Source: an uncultured Lachnospiraceae bacterium (GTDB taxonomy: Bacteria > Bacillota > Clostridia > Lachnospirales > Lachnospiraceae). From it: DNA of 64,000 nt. The stretch is from NCBI GenBank assembly GCA_910588535.1, contig CAJUOO010000001.1, positions 81,701-145,700 on the forward strand, read 5' to 3'. The position numbers were made by a program, and so were the translations under genes. Under the pieces are notes generated by a model. It was not told the origin of the DNA. It searched no databases and saw nothing but the letters and a program-made list of their open reading frames with translations. Shown piece by piece: positions 9,684-18,434 of the stretch. Within the stretch, counting starts at the first letter, position 1. Every line of letters begins with the position of its first letter.

Positions 9684-11273
9684 CTAATTATGTCCAAATT
9701 CGGACAAGATAAGCCCTTTATTTCTGTCTAAGGTCATGCCAATGCTCCAGCTATTAATAAAAAGAAGCAATGGATTTCCCTTGAGATCGCGGATTTTCTT
9801 CATATCGGATGTCCCACTTAGAGAATCCAGATCCAGATCGGTGTTCTCAATCCAGCGAATATATTCATAGGGAAGCTGCTCCAGACGAATATCTACATTG
9901 TATTCATTTTCCAGACGATATTTTAGCACTTCAAATTGCAGAACGCCGACAACACCTACTATAATTTCCTCCATGCCAGTATTAAATTCTTGAAAAATCT
10001 GGATGGCGCCTTCCTGAGCAATCTGTGTGATGCCCTTGATAAACTGTTTACGCTTCATGGTATCCATCTGGCGAACTCTAGCAAAATGCTCCGGAGCAAA
10101 GGTGGGAATCCCCTCAAATTCAAATTTCTGGGAAGGAGAAACAATGGTATCTCCAATAGAGAATATGCCCGGATCAAAGACGCCAATAATATCTCCTGCA
10201 TAAGCTTCCTCGATCACCTTGCGCTCCTGCGCCATAAGCTGCTGAGGCTGGGACAGGCGCATTTTCTTATTTCCCTGTACATGGAATACCTCCATGTCTG
10301 AATCAAATTTTCCTGAGCAGATTCGCATAAAAGCGATTCTGTCACGGTGTGCCTTGTTCATATTAGCCTGAATCTTAAAGACAAAGGCAGAAAAATAATC
10401 CTGAAATGGATCGATAAGCCCTGCACTTGAATTTCGAGGAAGAGGTGAGGAGGTCATCTTCAAAAAATGAGAAAGAAACGTCTCCACGCCAAAGTTGGTC
10501 AGTGCAGATCCAAAAAATACAGGAGAGAGTTCTCCCTTGCTCACCAGATCAAGATCAAATTCCGCGCTGGCTCCGTCAAGCAACTCAACTTCCTCCATCA
10601 AAGTATTCTTGGCATCCTCGCCGATATAATCTGTTAGAGATGGGCTATCTATGGAGACAGAAAGCTCTGTCCCTTCCTTCGTTCCCTTATCTGTGTCAGA
10701 AAAGAGCAGGATCTGTTGCGTGTTTCTGTCATAAACTCCTTTAAAATTTTTTCCTGAGCCGATGGGCCAATTAATGGGACAGGTCGCAATACCAAGCTCT
10801 TTCTCTATCTCGTCGAGAAGATCAAAGGTATCATTGGCATCGCGATCCATCTTATTGATAAAGGTAAAGATAGGAATATGCCTCATCACACATACCTTGA
10901 ATAATTTTCTGGTCTGCGCCTCCACGCCCTTGGAACCGTCAATTACCATAACCGCCGAGTCTGCCGCCATAAGAGTGCGGTAAGTATCCTCAGAGAAATC
11001 TTGATGTCCCGGCGTATCCAATATATTAATACAGAAATTATTATAATTAAATTGAAGAACGGAAGAAGTGACAGAGATACCGCGCTCCTTCTCTATTTCC
11101 ATCCAGTCTGATACGGCATGTCTCGCCGTGGCTTTGCCCTTGACGGAGCCAGCGAGATTGATGGCACCTCCATAGAGCAGGAATTTTTCTGTCAGGGTTG
11201 TTTTGCCAGCATCGGGATGGGAGATGATGGCAAAAGTTCTGCGTTTTTGTATTTCATTTTGATAAGTAGACAC
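9684..11273 (-). CDS. prfC: Peptide chain release factor 3
   Basis: 529 residues, the standard RF3 length, if translation starts at GTG 11271-11273, six bases after GGGAGGATT. The frame is open for 30 more codons, but these cover the promoter. The GTPase domain shows G1 SHPDAGKTTLTEK, G3 DTPGHQDFSEDT and G4 NKMDRD. An EF-Tu-like domain II and an RF3-specific C-terminal domain follow. RF3 recycles RF1 and RF2 from the ribosome after peptide release. It has its own promoter (11334-11363) and a hairpin in its leader, so it is not simply part of the upstream pncB unit. Confidence 0.96.
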   Translation of the reverse strand: MSTYQNEIQKRRTFAIISHPDAGKTTLTEKFLLYGGAINLAGSVKGKATARHAVSDWMEIEKERGISVTSSVLQFNYNNFCINILDTPGHQDFSEDTYRTLMAADSAVMVIDGSKGVEAQTRKLFKVCVMRHIPIFTFINKMDRDANDTFDLLDEIEKELGIATCPINWPIGSGKNFKGVYDRNTQQILLFSDTDKGTKEGTELSVSIDSPSLTDYIGEDAKNTLMEEVELLDGASAEFDLDLVSKGELSPVFFGSALTNFGVETFLSHFLKMTSSPLPRNSSAGLIDPFQDYFSAFVFKIQANMNKAHRDRIAFMRICSGKFDSDMEVFHVQGNKKMRLSQPQQLMAQERKVIEEAYAGDIIGVFDPGIFSIGDTIVSPSQKFEFEGIPTFAPEHFARVRQMDTMKRKQFIKGITQIAQEGAIQIFQEFNTGMEEIIVGVVGVLQFEVLKYRLENEYNVDIRLEQLPYEYIRWIENTDLDLDSLSGTSDMKKIRDLKGNPLLLFINSWSIGMTLDRNKGLILSEFGHN

Positions 11274-11292
11274 AATAATCCTCCCAAATAAC

Positions 11293-11320
11293 GGCGGAGG
11301 ACAAAAAATGTTCGTCCGCC
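11293..11320 (-). promoter_or_regulatory. Hairpin in the prfC mRNA leader
   Basis: GGCGGA (11293-11298) pairs with TCCGCC (11315-11320), with an inner GGAC/GTTC helix around an A-rich loop. It lies directly after the predicted transcription start and just ahead of the ribosome site. No T-tract follows, so it is more likely a stability or translation-control element than a terminator. Confidence 0.5.
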
Positions 11321-11333
11321 TTGCGTATCTACT

Positions 11334-11363
11334 ATCATAGCCCATTATCTGGCAGATTGTCAA
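11334..11363 (-). promoter_or_regulatory. Sigma-A type promoter for prfC
   Basis: On the minus strand a consensus TTGACA (11358-11363), 18-base spacer and TATGAT (11334-11339), about 60 bases upstream of the GTG start. Confidence 0.8.
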
Positions 11364-11396
11364 GACAGAAGGAAAAATTCCTTTGGATGCAGTGAG

Positions 11397-12308
11397 TTAG
11401 TCTGTGCTTGTAGTGTAAAGTTTATCAAATAACTGATCTCTATCTATATAGGAGTAGTCTACTTGAGAAGTGATCTGGAAGCCTAATTTTTGATAGAGTG
11501 TGAATGCCGCGGTGTTTCTGCTGTTGACTTCCAGTATTATGGGGAGCTGTGGATAGATCGCTAGGAGCTCTTGAAACAATGCATGTAACATAGCTAGGGC
11601 ATAGCCATTTCTCTGGTGCGCAGGGTGGACAGCAACCGCTAAGATGGATAATTCGTTTTTTCCAACGGTGAAAAAACAAATTCCCACCAACTCTTTATGG
11701 TTGCCAATAACAAGCTTTCTTGCAAAAGTATGTTCAGATGCAAAGATATCAGAGAGGAGTTGTCTCGAAGAGCTTTGTGAGAGATGGTAAGCTGCGGCAT
11801 GAAGCTTGGCAAGCTGCTTTAACTCTATCTTTGATGCCGGGAGTAAGGAAAGCCCTGTTGGAAGTGTTCGGTTGACGAAGTGTGAGGGATGTCTTTTCAT
11901 AAGATATTCAGAGTATTGATATAGGGCATCTATCTTTTTTAAAATAGATGCGAAAGAGCGTGCACTTGGTTCATATACAAATAAAAGATCACAGATCTGG
12001 TATTTTTTAAGAACAAGTAATGCTTGCCGTAGAAGCGTACAAAAATAGCCCTTTTGACGATAGCTGGGAGCCGTGTAGGCGTATATCTCTGCCTCTGTGG
12101 GAAGTGGGGCAAAGATAGAGAGAAAAGCGATCAAAGTAGAAGGGTGCTCAGGATGATAAAGCAGGTAAAAGCAGGGAAGATCAGGATCAAAGTTTAATTC
12201 ACTTGACAAAAAAATACTTCCCATAAGGTTTTCCGCTTTTTTGCAGTCCGCCTCAAGGCTTGCGATGTCCGCAGCCTGTGAGGCACTTAATTGATTTGTG
12301 ATAAGCAA
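11397..12308 (-). CDS. Tandem GNAT N-acetyltransferase-like protein
   Basis: 303 residues from TTG 12306-12308. This start sits seven bases after TAGGAG, which overlaps the pncB stop; the next in-frame ATG is at residue 29 and lacks a ribosome site. Two GNAT modules are visible. The N-terminal one has YAYTAPSYRQKGYFCTLL (about residues 76-93) and the C-terminal one has the acetyl-CoA loop VHPAHQRNGYALAML and LEVNSRNTAAFTLYQKLGF (about 225-290). Double-GNAT proteins often keep one active half, and the C-terminal motif A looks more canonical. The substrate is unknown. It is coupled to pncB by a 10-base gap. Confidence 0.82.
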   Translation of the reverse strand: MLITNQLSASQAADIASLEADCKKAENLMGSIFLSSELNFDPDLPCFYLLYHPEHPSTLIAFLSIFAPLPTEAEIYAYTAPSYRQKGYFCTLLRQALLVLKKYQICDLLFVYEPSARSFASILKKIDALYQYSEYLMKRHPSHFVNRTLPTGLSLLPASKIELKQLAKLHAAAYHLSQSSSRQLLSDIFASEHTFARKLVIGNHKELVGICFFTVGKNELSILAVAVHPAHQRNGYALAMLHALFQELLAIYPQLPIILEVNSRNTAAFTLYQKLGFQITSQVDYSYIDRDQLFDKLYTTSTD

Positions 12309-12318
12309 GAGGAATCTC

Positions 12319-13779
12319 CTATCTTAATGTTGTGTGAAAGGAATCAAGAAGCTGCTTTTTAATCTGGTACAATTCATTGGATAGATCGACATGTACCTTA
12401 TGTGGGTTTACAAGTCGTCTTGTCTCATCCCAGAGAGTGGCAAGCTCCTGCTGGCAGTAGCTGCGGATGTCCATCACCTTTGGTGAGGTATAGACACAGG
12501 TTCCGTTCTGGAATACAGGTACCATCAGCTCGCGCATGGTGTAAGTGTCGGGCTTGAGCAGTGTTTTCTTCCATGTCTCAATCGGGTCAAAAATCAACAG
12601 AGAATTATTTGTGTCATAACTTTCTCCGACAAGCGCGATAAGATCGGCTTTTAGTTTGCCATTTTCTTTGTCATAGATACGAAATACTGTTTTATTACCC
12701 GGATTGGTGACTTTTGTGGTATTTTCGGAAAGCTTGATCTTGGGGATAAATTTTCCTGTTTTTTTATCCTTGACCGCTGCAAGCTTATAGACACCTCCAA
12801 AAGCAGGGCAGTCCTTTGATGTGATAAGATTTGTGCCAACGCCCCATGAGGTGATGGCAGCTCCCTGTGTTTTTAAGCTGTCAATTAAGTATTCATCAAG
12901 ATCACTGGAAGCAGAGATCACGGCATCCGGGAAACCTGCTGCGTCCAACATTCTTCTCGCTTTTTTTGAGAGATAGGCAAGGTCGCCACTGTCCAGACGA
13001 ATCCCGTAGAAGGTGAGCGGAATCCCAGATTCCTTCATCTCTGTAAATACGCGGATGGCGTTGGGCACACCAGAGTTAAGAGTGTCATAGGTATCCACCA
13101 GCAGAATACATGCATTGGGATAAAGCTGGGAATACTTTTTAAATGCGGTATATTCATCTGGAAAGCTCATAATCCAGCTATGGGCGTGTGTTCCTTTCAC
13201 TGGAACGTCAAAAAGCTGACCACAGAGAACATTCGATGTACCAATACAACCGCCAATCATAGCAGCCCTCGCTCCCCATGTGCCAGCGTCTGGTCCCTGC
13301 GCGCGGCGGAGTCCAAATTCCATAATGCCATCTCCCTGCGCTGCATAGACAACACGGGAAGCTTTGGTGGCAATCAGGCTCTGATGGTTAATAATATTGA
13401 GGATAGCTGTCTCCACAAGCTGTGCTTCCATCGCGGGAGCAATAACCTTGACAAGAGGTTCTTTTGGAAATACTACAGTTCCCTCCGGGATCGCATAAAT
13501 ATCCCCCGAAAAGTGAAAACGACTCAGATAATCTAGAAAATCTTCATCAAACAGATGAAGGCTTCTTAAATATGTGATATCCTCTCTGCTAAAATGAAGA
13601 TTTTTAACATAATCAATTACCTGTGCCAAGCCTGCTGTGATCGCGTAACCACTGCCGGAAGGATTCTGGCGATAAAAAGCATCAAATACAACAGTATCAT
13701 TCGTATCATTTTTGTAATAGCCCTGCATCATGGTAAGTTCATACAGGTCAGTAAGTAAAGTAAAATTCCTAGAATCCAT
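12319..13779 (-). CDS. pncB: Nicotinate phosphoribosyltransferase
   Basis: 486 residues from ATG 13777-13779, seven bases after AAAAGGAG; an upstream ATG in frame would overlap the promoter. The enzyme forms nicotinate mononucleotide from nicotinate and PRPP with ATP hydrolysis, feeding NAD salvage. Visible signatures are LLTDLYELTMMQGY at the N-terminus, the substrate loop FGLRRAQGPDAG (about residue 155), HSWIMSF, the barrel-strand LDSGDLAYLS and the PRPP-side GVGTNL. Length and motifs fit the clostridial PncB group. The downstream GNAT gene is co-transcribed. Confidence 0.95.
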   Translation of the reverse strand: MDSRNFTLLTDLYELTMMQGYYKNDTNDTVVFDAFYRQNPSGSGYAITAGLAQVIDYVKNLHFSREDITYLRSLHLFDEDFLDYLSRFHFSGDIYAIPEGTVVFPKEPLVKVIAPAMEAQLVETAILNIINHQSLIATKASRVVYAAQGDGIMEFGLRRAQGPDAGTWGARAAMIGGCIGTSNVLCGQLFDVPVKGTHAHSWIMSFPDEYTAFKKYSQLYPNACILLVDTYDTLNSGVPNAIRVFTEMKESGIPLTFYGIRLDSGDLAYLSKKARRMLDAAGFPDAVISASSDLDEYLIDSLKTQGAAITSWGVGTNLITSKDCPAFGGVYKLAAVKDKKTGKFIPKIKLSENTTKVTNPGNKTVFRIYDKENGKLKADLIALVGESYDTNNSLLIFDPIETWKKTLLKPDTYTMRELMVPVFQNGTCVYTSPKVMDIRSYCQQELATLWDETRRLVNPHKVHVDLSNELYQIKKQLLDSFHTTLR

Positions 13780-13826
13780 GGGTTCTCCTTTTTGTAAATA
13801 GATTAGGTACAAAGCTGTTATCATTC

Positions 13827-13854
13827 AGTATAGCACAAAAATAAAAATATACAA
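13827..13854 (-). promoter_or_regulatory. Promoter for pncB and the GNAT gene
   Basis: On the minus strand TTGTAT (13849-13854), 16-base spacer, TATACT (13827-13832), about 48 bases ahead of the pncB ATG. Confidence 0.6.
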
Positions 13855-13991
13855 GTGTAACTGTCTTGTCAGTGAAAACTTGATTTTTATCAGTACTATC
13901 AATTTATTATAATGAAATAATATAATACATTATTTGATAATTTTATATGAAAAATTGTATGCTTTATTTTAGATGGATAATAGAAACAACA

Positions 13992-14020
13992 TTGACGAAC
14001 GCTTTTTTGGTTGTTATAAT
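13992..14020 (+). promoter_or_regulatory. Promoter of the membrane AraC regulator
   Basis: TTGACG (13992-13997), 17-base spacer, TATAAT (14015-14020). The predicted start point near 14027 falls on the first of two operator-like repeats. Confidence 0.75.
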
Positions 14021-14024
14021 GAAA

Positions 14025-14071
14025 ACAGACAAAAATTTTTGACCATGCAACAGACAAAAACTTTTGTCTGT
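14025..14071 (+). promoter_or_regulatory. Paired ACAGACAAAAA repeats, probable AraC-regulator operator
   Basis: ACAGACAAAAATTTTTG at 14025-14041 and ACAGACAAAAACTTTTG at 14050-14066 are direct repeats 25 bases apart. The second extends into a near-perfect palindrome (14050-14071). A related ACAAATTTTTGTCT lies between the -35 and -10 boxes of the importer promoter downstream (16419-16432). Shared sites at the regulator and its neighbour suggest the operator of the AraC protein. As RNA, the palindrome could also form a leader hairpin. Confidence 0.5.
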
Positions 14072-14092
14072 AGATGACAGGAGAGATGCAAT

Positions 14093-16387
14093 ATGCGTCA
14101 ATTTGGAAAGAAAAGTATATTCTGGAAATGGATTGTTTCATATATAAGTGTAATTGCAATTATGATTGGCTGCAATATTATTACGCATGTCCGAAATTGG
14201 AGTGTTATGGAGCAGCGGCAGAGCCATATGAATCAACAGGTTTTGCAGCAGCTCTCGGAGCGTCTGTATGATAATATTTTGCAGCTTGAGAGAATTCGTG
14301 AAAAGATTTTGACAAGTTCTCACTATAGCTTTTTGTGCAGGGCAAGTGCAGATCAATTTTCGTCACTTTCCTATCGGCATTATATGCTGTGTAATGAAGT
14401 GCGCCGTTTTCAGTCGCTGAGCAATGGATGCGCGAAGATCATCCTTTATTTTGAGGATGGGAATTATGTGGTATCTTCTGATAATGTCTGTGATGCAGAT
14501 CTGTATTGGCAGGTATTTGAGAAGGATCTGGGAATTTCGTTTGAAGAGTGGAAGGAACTTTTGCAGAGGGAATATTCTGCCCTATTTGTGAAAAAAACGG
14601 CATCTGATGAGAAACAGGGAATGATTTATGCGAGAACTGTGCAGTCTGGACAGACGGGTTTTCAGAGAATTAATGTGTTCTTTCTATATAAAGAAGAGGA
14701 TTTAAAAAAGATGCTTTCCAGCCATCAGAGCGACGACATTTACTCGGCGGCGTTAATTGGAAAGGATGGTGATATTGTTTTAATTGATATTGGCGATATA
14801 CTTATCCAGAATGAGGATAAGAGTAGGGTGCTTGATGCTGTCGAGCAGCATCTGGACAAGATAGAGCTTATGAATGGGGATTATGTGTCACTTTCTTATA
14901 TGCAGGGCAGGATTTCTGAGGTATGTTTGATCTCCTCCGGCAATATTTATATGGAAAATATGCGCAGCTCTCAGAGTATCTATGCCATCACCTTTCTTAT
15001 TACCATATTTGTCAGCATCGCCTTGGTCATCTTGTATGCGAGAAGTAATTATAAGCCTCTTCAAGAGCTGCTTGATGTGCTGGGACCAGAGGAGTGGGTC
15101 TCAGTAAAATATAAAAATGAATTTGCACTGGTGAAGGATAAGGTGTCCGCTGTGCAGAAGGAAAATAAGAGCGTGAATCTGACACTTCGACGCCAGAATA
15201 AACTGTTTCGTGCAGAGTATTTTGCGAAGCTTTTAACTGGAAACACTGTGCAGCTTCCAGAGGAACATCTGGAGCAGTTTTATGATATCAGATTTGTTTC
15301 TGATGTCTTTGCAGTGATGCTCTTTTATGTGGAGAGCTATGAGGAGGAGCGGGAGGAGGGCATGGAGCTTGATAAGGCACAATTTATCTTGGGGAATGTG
15401 TACCATGAGATATTGGAAGATTTCTCCTGTCTTACTTATCAAACCTGTGTCTCCGATCTAATGGCTCTTGTGGTGAACCTACCTGAAGAGGAGTCGGACA
15501 GAAAAGGGCTTTTAGATAAAACGATGGCGAGAGGGCAGGAGTTTATCAATCAATATTTTAATATGGGATACTCTGTCAGCATAAGCAACATTCATAAGGG
15601 CAGAACAGAGCTTGCTGCGGCTTATCAGGAAGCATTGCAGGCGATGGAATATAAGAGAATGTATGGTCTTGATGATATGTCATATTATGAGAATATTATT
15701 GAACTCTCAGGTACAGGCTATTATTATCCGATGGAGGTAGAGCAGGATCTGATACGTCACATACAGGCAAGTAATTATGAGGGAGCAAGATCGGTCTACT
15801 TTCATGTGGTGGAGGAGAATATCAATAAGCATATGATTAGCTCACAAGATAAGCTGCGCTGCTTGATGTATGATCTTCTGGGCACAGTGCTGAAGACTTT
15901 AGATGAGAAGCAGGAGGATGAGCAATTTTCCAGAGAGCTAAGGCCGGCAAAGCGTCTTGCCGCCTGTCATGGCCTGACACAGATGAAAGAAGTGTTTGAG
16001 GATATATTAAAGGAAACCTGTGAGTATTTGAACAAGAGATCTGGCACGGAGGATAAGGAGACACTCTGTGAGCAGATTCATGATTATATAAAAAAGAATT
16101 ATTATGACACGAATCTAAGTGTCACCTCGATAGCTGAGCATTTTTCGCTTCCTCCAGTAATGATGTCTCGTATGTTCCGAGATACTGTGGGGGAGAAGAT
16201 TCCCGTTGTAGTTTCGGAGGTGCGCTTGGAGGTGGCAAAGAAGCTGATGTGCCAGAGCAGCGAAAGTCTTGTTGATATCGCGGAGAAGGCAGGTTTTGGA
16301 AGTGTGAGAACCTTTACAAGAATTTTTAAACAAATGGAGAATTGTACTCCCGGACAGTGGCGTGAGTTTCATTCTGAATGTCATTAA
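14093..16387 (+). CDS. Membrane-anchored AraC-family sensor-regulator
   Basis: 764 residues, ATG seven bases after AGGAGAG. A first membrane span (about residues 13-33) and a second (about 295-315, ITFLITIFVSIALVILYA) bracket an extracytoplasmic sensing domain. The cytosolic part ends in a two-helix-turn-helix AraC domain (about 660-760) showing VTSIAEHFSLPPVMMSRMFR and FGSVRTFTRIFKQ. This architecture is typical of one-component regulators beside YtcQ/YteP/YtcP importers in Firmicutes, as in the Bacillus pectin and rhamnogalacturonan genes. The importer follows in the same direction, so it is the probable target. The ligand is unknown. Confidence 0.88.
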   Translation: MRQFGKKSIFWKWIVSYISVIAIMIGCNIITHVRNWSVMEQRQSHMNQQVLQQLSERLYDNILQLERIREKILTSSHYSFLCRASADQFSSLSYRHYMLCNEVRRFQSLSNGCAKIILYFEDGNYVVSSDNVCDADLYWQVFEKDLGISFEEWKELLQREYSALFVKKTASDEKQGMIYARTVQSGQTGFQRINVFFLYKEEDLKKMLSSHQSDDIYSAALIGKDGDIVLIDIGDILIQNEDKSRVLDAVEQHLDKIELMNGDYVSLSYMQGRISEVCLISSGNIYMENMRSSQSIYAITFLITIFVSIALVILYARSNYKPLQELLDVLGPEEWVSVKYKNEFALVKDKVSAVQKENKSVNLTLRRQNKLFRAEYFAKLLTGNTVQLPEEHLEQFYDIRFVSDVFAVMLFYVESYEEEREEGMELDKAQFILGNVYHEILEDFSCLTYQTCVSDLMALVVNLPEEESDRKGLLDKTMARGQEFINQYFNMGYSVSISNIHKGRTELAAAYQEALQAMEYKRMYGLDDMSYYENIIELSGTGYYYPMEVEQDLIRHIQASNYEGARSVYFHVVEENINKHMISSQDKLRCLMYDLLGTVLKTLDEKQEDEQFSRELRPAKRLAACHGLTQMKEVFEDILKETCEYLNKRSGTEDKETLCEQIHDYIKKNYYDTNLSVTSIAEHFSLPPVMMSRMFRDTVGEKIPVVVSEVRLEVAKKLMCQSSESLVDIAEKAGFGSVRTFTRIFKQMENCTPGQWREFHSECH

Positions 16388-16413
16388 AAATGCCTAAAAA
16401 TCAACGTTTTTCT

Positions 16414-16443
16414 TTGGTACAAATTTTTGTCTTATCCTATGAT
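16414..16443 (+). promoter_or_regulatory. Promoter of the first importer operon with AraC-type site
   Basis: TTGGTA (16414-16419), 18-base spacer, TATGAT (16438-16443). The spacer contains ACAAATTTTTGTCT, matching the repeats upstream of the regulator gene. Just upstream are two CTAAAA-type tracts of unknown meaning. Confidence 0.55.
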
Positions 16444-16550
16444 AGAAAGTGTCTCTTCCAAAAGTTAGTGAAATATGTATAATAAAGCCATATCAGCAAC
16501 ATGAATTGTTGATAAAAATAACTAAATCTTTTTAGGAGGAGGATTTATTA

Positions 16551-18323
16551 ATGAGAAAAACGAAAAAGCTTGTAACTACATTGTTGATACCTTCCGTGAT
16601 AGCTACTACTGTATTAAGTGGTTGTGGCGGAAATGGTGGTAATACACAGACTACTACACCTGCATCCACGACAGCTAGTTCCGGTGGTTCTACTACGGCA
16701 GCAGGTGATACAACACAGGCACCCTCTGATACTCCTTGGGAGCTTTTGGATGCAAAGACTGAGGAAGGACTTACAGTTCCTAGAAGTAATTACTTAACAT
16801 ATCCAGTGGATTCCAGCGAAGCAACACAGACATTGAAATATTGGCTTCCGCTTCCATCCAACGTATCAAAAAATTCTCCGACCTGTAATGAGACAGAGTG
16901 GGCAAGACTCTGGTCAGAGCAGACTGGAATTAAAGTAGAATTTGTTCATCCAACACAGGGATCTGAGACAGAGGAGTTTGGTGTATTGATTGCTTCTGGA
17001 ACACTTCCTGATATTATTGAGTGGGAGTGGACGACTTCCTATACAGGTGGTCCTTCTGCAGCAGCAAAAGAAGGCGTGCTGACAATTTTGGATGAGTATA
17101 TCAGCGAGTATGGTGTAGCAGCAGATTTATGGCAGTATTTGCAGGATAATCCAATTGTTGACCGCGAGGTTAAGAATGATGATGGTAGCTATTATTGTTT
17201 CCCATTTATACGTGGTGACAAGTATTTGCAGTGTACATCAGGTCCTCTGTACCGTGCGGATCTCTTAAAGAAGGCTGGCTATGAAGGCAAGCTTGAGACA
17301 ATCGCAGATTGGACAGCAGCTTTAACTGCTTTGAAGGAGAATGGTGTTGAAAAGCCTCTGGCATTTCAGGATCAGAACTATCTGATGAACTTTGGTATGA
17401 ATGCATACAGCATCCGTCCGGGTATGATGATAGATGATAAGACAGGCGAAGTTAAGAATGGTTATATGGAAGAAGGCTATAAGCAGTGGGTTATGCAGAT
17501 GAATGAGTGGATGAACGCTGGCTTGTTGGATTCTGAAGTTATGACTAAGATCGGAAGAAGTACAATGGATAGCCAGATTCTGACAGGTGTCAGCGCAGCT
17601 ACTTATGGTGCAGGTGGCGGATATCTGGGAACCTATTTGACTACAGCGAAAGCTGACCCAGCAACTTATGGAGAGGATTTTGATGTACGTGCAGCAAACT
17701 TCCCTGTTTTAAATGAAGGCGATGTGGTTATGTACGGTGGTGCTTCTTATGACTATGCTACAACTTCCAAGGCTTCTGCAGTTATCACAGAGGATTGTAA
17801 GGTGCCAGAGCTGGCAGCGAAGTTCTTAAATTACTGCTATAGCCAGAATGGTCACAGAATGATCAACTTCGGCGAGGAAGGTGTATCCTTTACTATGGTA
17901 AATGATCTGCCGACTTATACAGATGAAGTTATGAAGAATCCAAATGGATTATCTGTAGCAGTTGCTATGGCACATTGGGGACGTGGAAATATGTCAGGTG
18001 CATTTGTTCAGGACCCGAACTATATTATCCAGTATTATGAGACAGAGCAGCAGAAGGAAGCATTGGCGCTTTGGAATGATGAGAGTGACAGCCAGAAGAC
18101 ATTGATTCCTCCGATCACATTGACAGAGGAAGAGTCCAAGAGATTCGCTGTTTTAAATGGTCAGGTTGATACTTATATTTCAGAGCAGAGAACAAAGTTT
18201 ATCACAGGTGAGGCGGATGTTCAGGCAGAGTGGGATAACTATATTCAGACACTGAAAACCTTAGGTATGGATGAGATGATCAGTATCTATCAGGCAGCTC
18301 TTGAGAGATATAACGCTCGTTAA
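16551..18323 (+). CDS. Sugar ABC importer substrate-binding lipoprotein (YtcQ/LipO type)
   Basis: 590 residues, ATG after GAGGAGGATTTATTA. A lipoprotein signal peptide ends in the lipobox LSGC (Cys25). A Thr/Ser-rich linker (about 28-60) follows, then a large type-1 substrate-binding fold. The size (over 500 residues) and pairing with LplB/YtcP-type permeases fit the CUT1 subgroup for complex plant or host oligosaccharides. The substrate cannot be read from sequence; the pectin-type genes at 44-53 kb make uronic acid oligosaccharides plausible. A strong hairpin separates it from the permease genes and would favour its higher expression. Confidence 0.92.
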   Translation: MRKTKKLVTTLLIPSVIATTVLSGCGGNGGNTQTTTPASTTASSGGSTTAAGDTTQAPSDTPWELLDAKTEEGLTVPRSNYLTYPVDSSEATQTLKYWLPLPSNVSKNSPTCNETEWARLWSEQTGIKVEFVHPTQGSETEEFGVLIASGTLPDIIEWEWTTSYTGGPSAAAKEGVLTILDEYISEYGVAADLWQYLQDNPIVDREVKNDDGSYYCFPFIRGDKYLQCTSGPLYRADLLKKAGYEGKLETIADWTAALTALKENGVEKPLAFQDQNYLMNFGMNAYSIRPGMMIDDKTGEVKNGYMEEGYKQWVMQMNEWMNAGLLDSEVMTKIGRSTMDSQILTGVSAATYGAGGGYLGTYLTTAKADPATYGEDFDVRAANFPVLNEGDVVMYGGASYDYATTSKASAVITEDCKVPELAAKFLNYCYSQNGHRMINFGEEGVSFTMVNDLPTYTDEVMKNPNGLSVAVAMAHWGRGNMSGAFVQDPNYIIQYYETEQQKEALALWNDESDSQKTLIPPITLTEEESKRFAVLNGQVDTYISEQRTKFITGEADVQAEWDNYIQTLKTLGMDEMISIYQAALERYNAR

Positions 18324-18350
18324 TTTTAGGGGTATAAATCTGTGAGTGAG

Positions 18351-18382
18351 CCTGCCGCAGGTTTCCTGCGGCAGGTTTGTTT
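18351..18382 (+). terminator. Intra-operon hairpin after the binding-protein gene
   Basis: CCTGCCGCAGG (18351-18361), loop TTT, CCTGCGGCAGG (18365-18375), then TTTGTTT. The stem is a perfect 11 pairs. It probably acts as a leaky terminator or 3' stabiliser, making more binding protein than permease. Confidence 0.8.
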
Positions 18383-18434
18383 ACGGAAAAAGCAACAAAC
18401 TATATAATACATTTACAAGGAGGCGTGACCGCAT

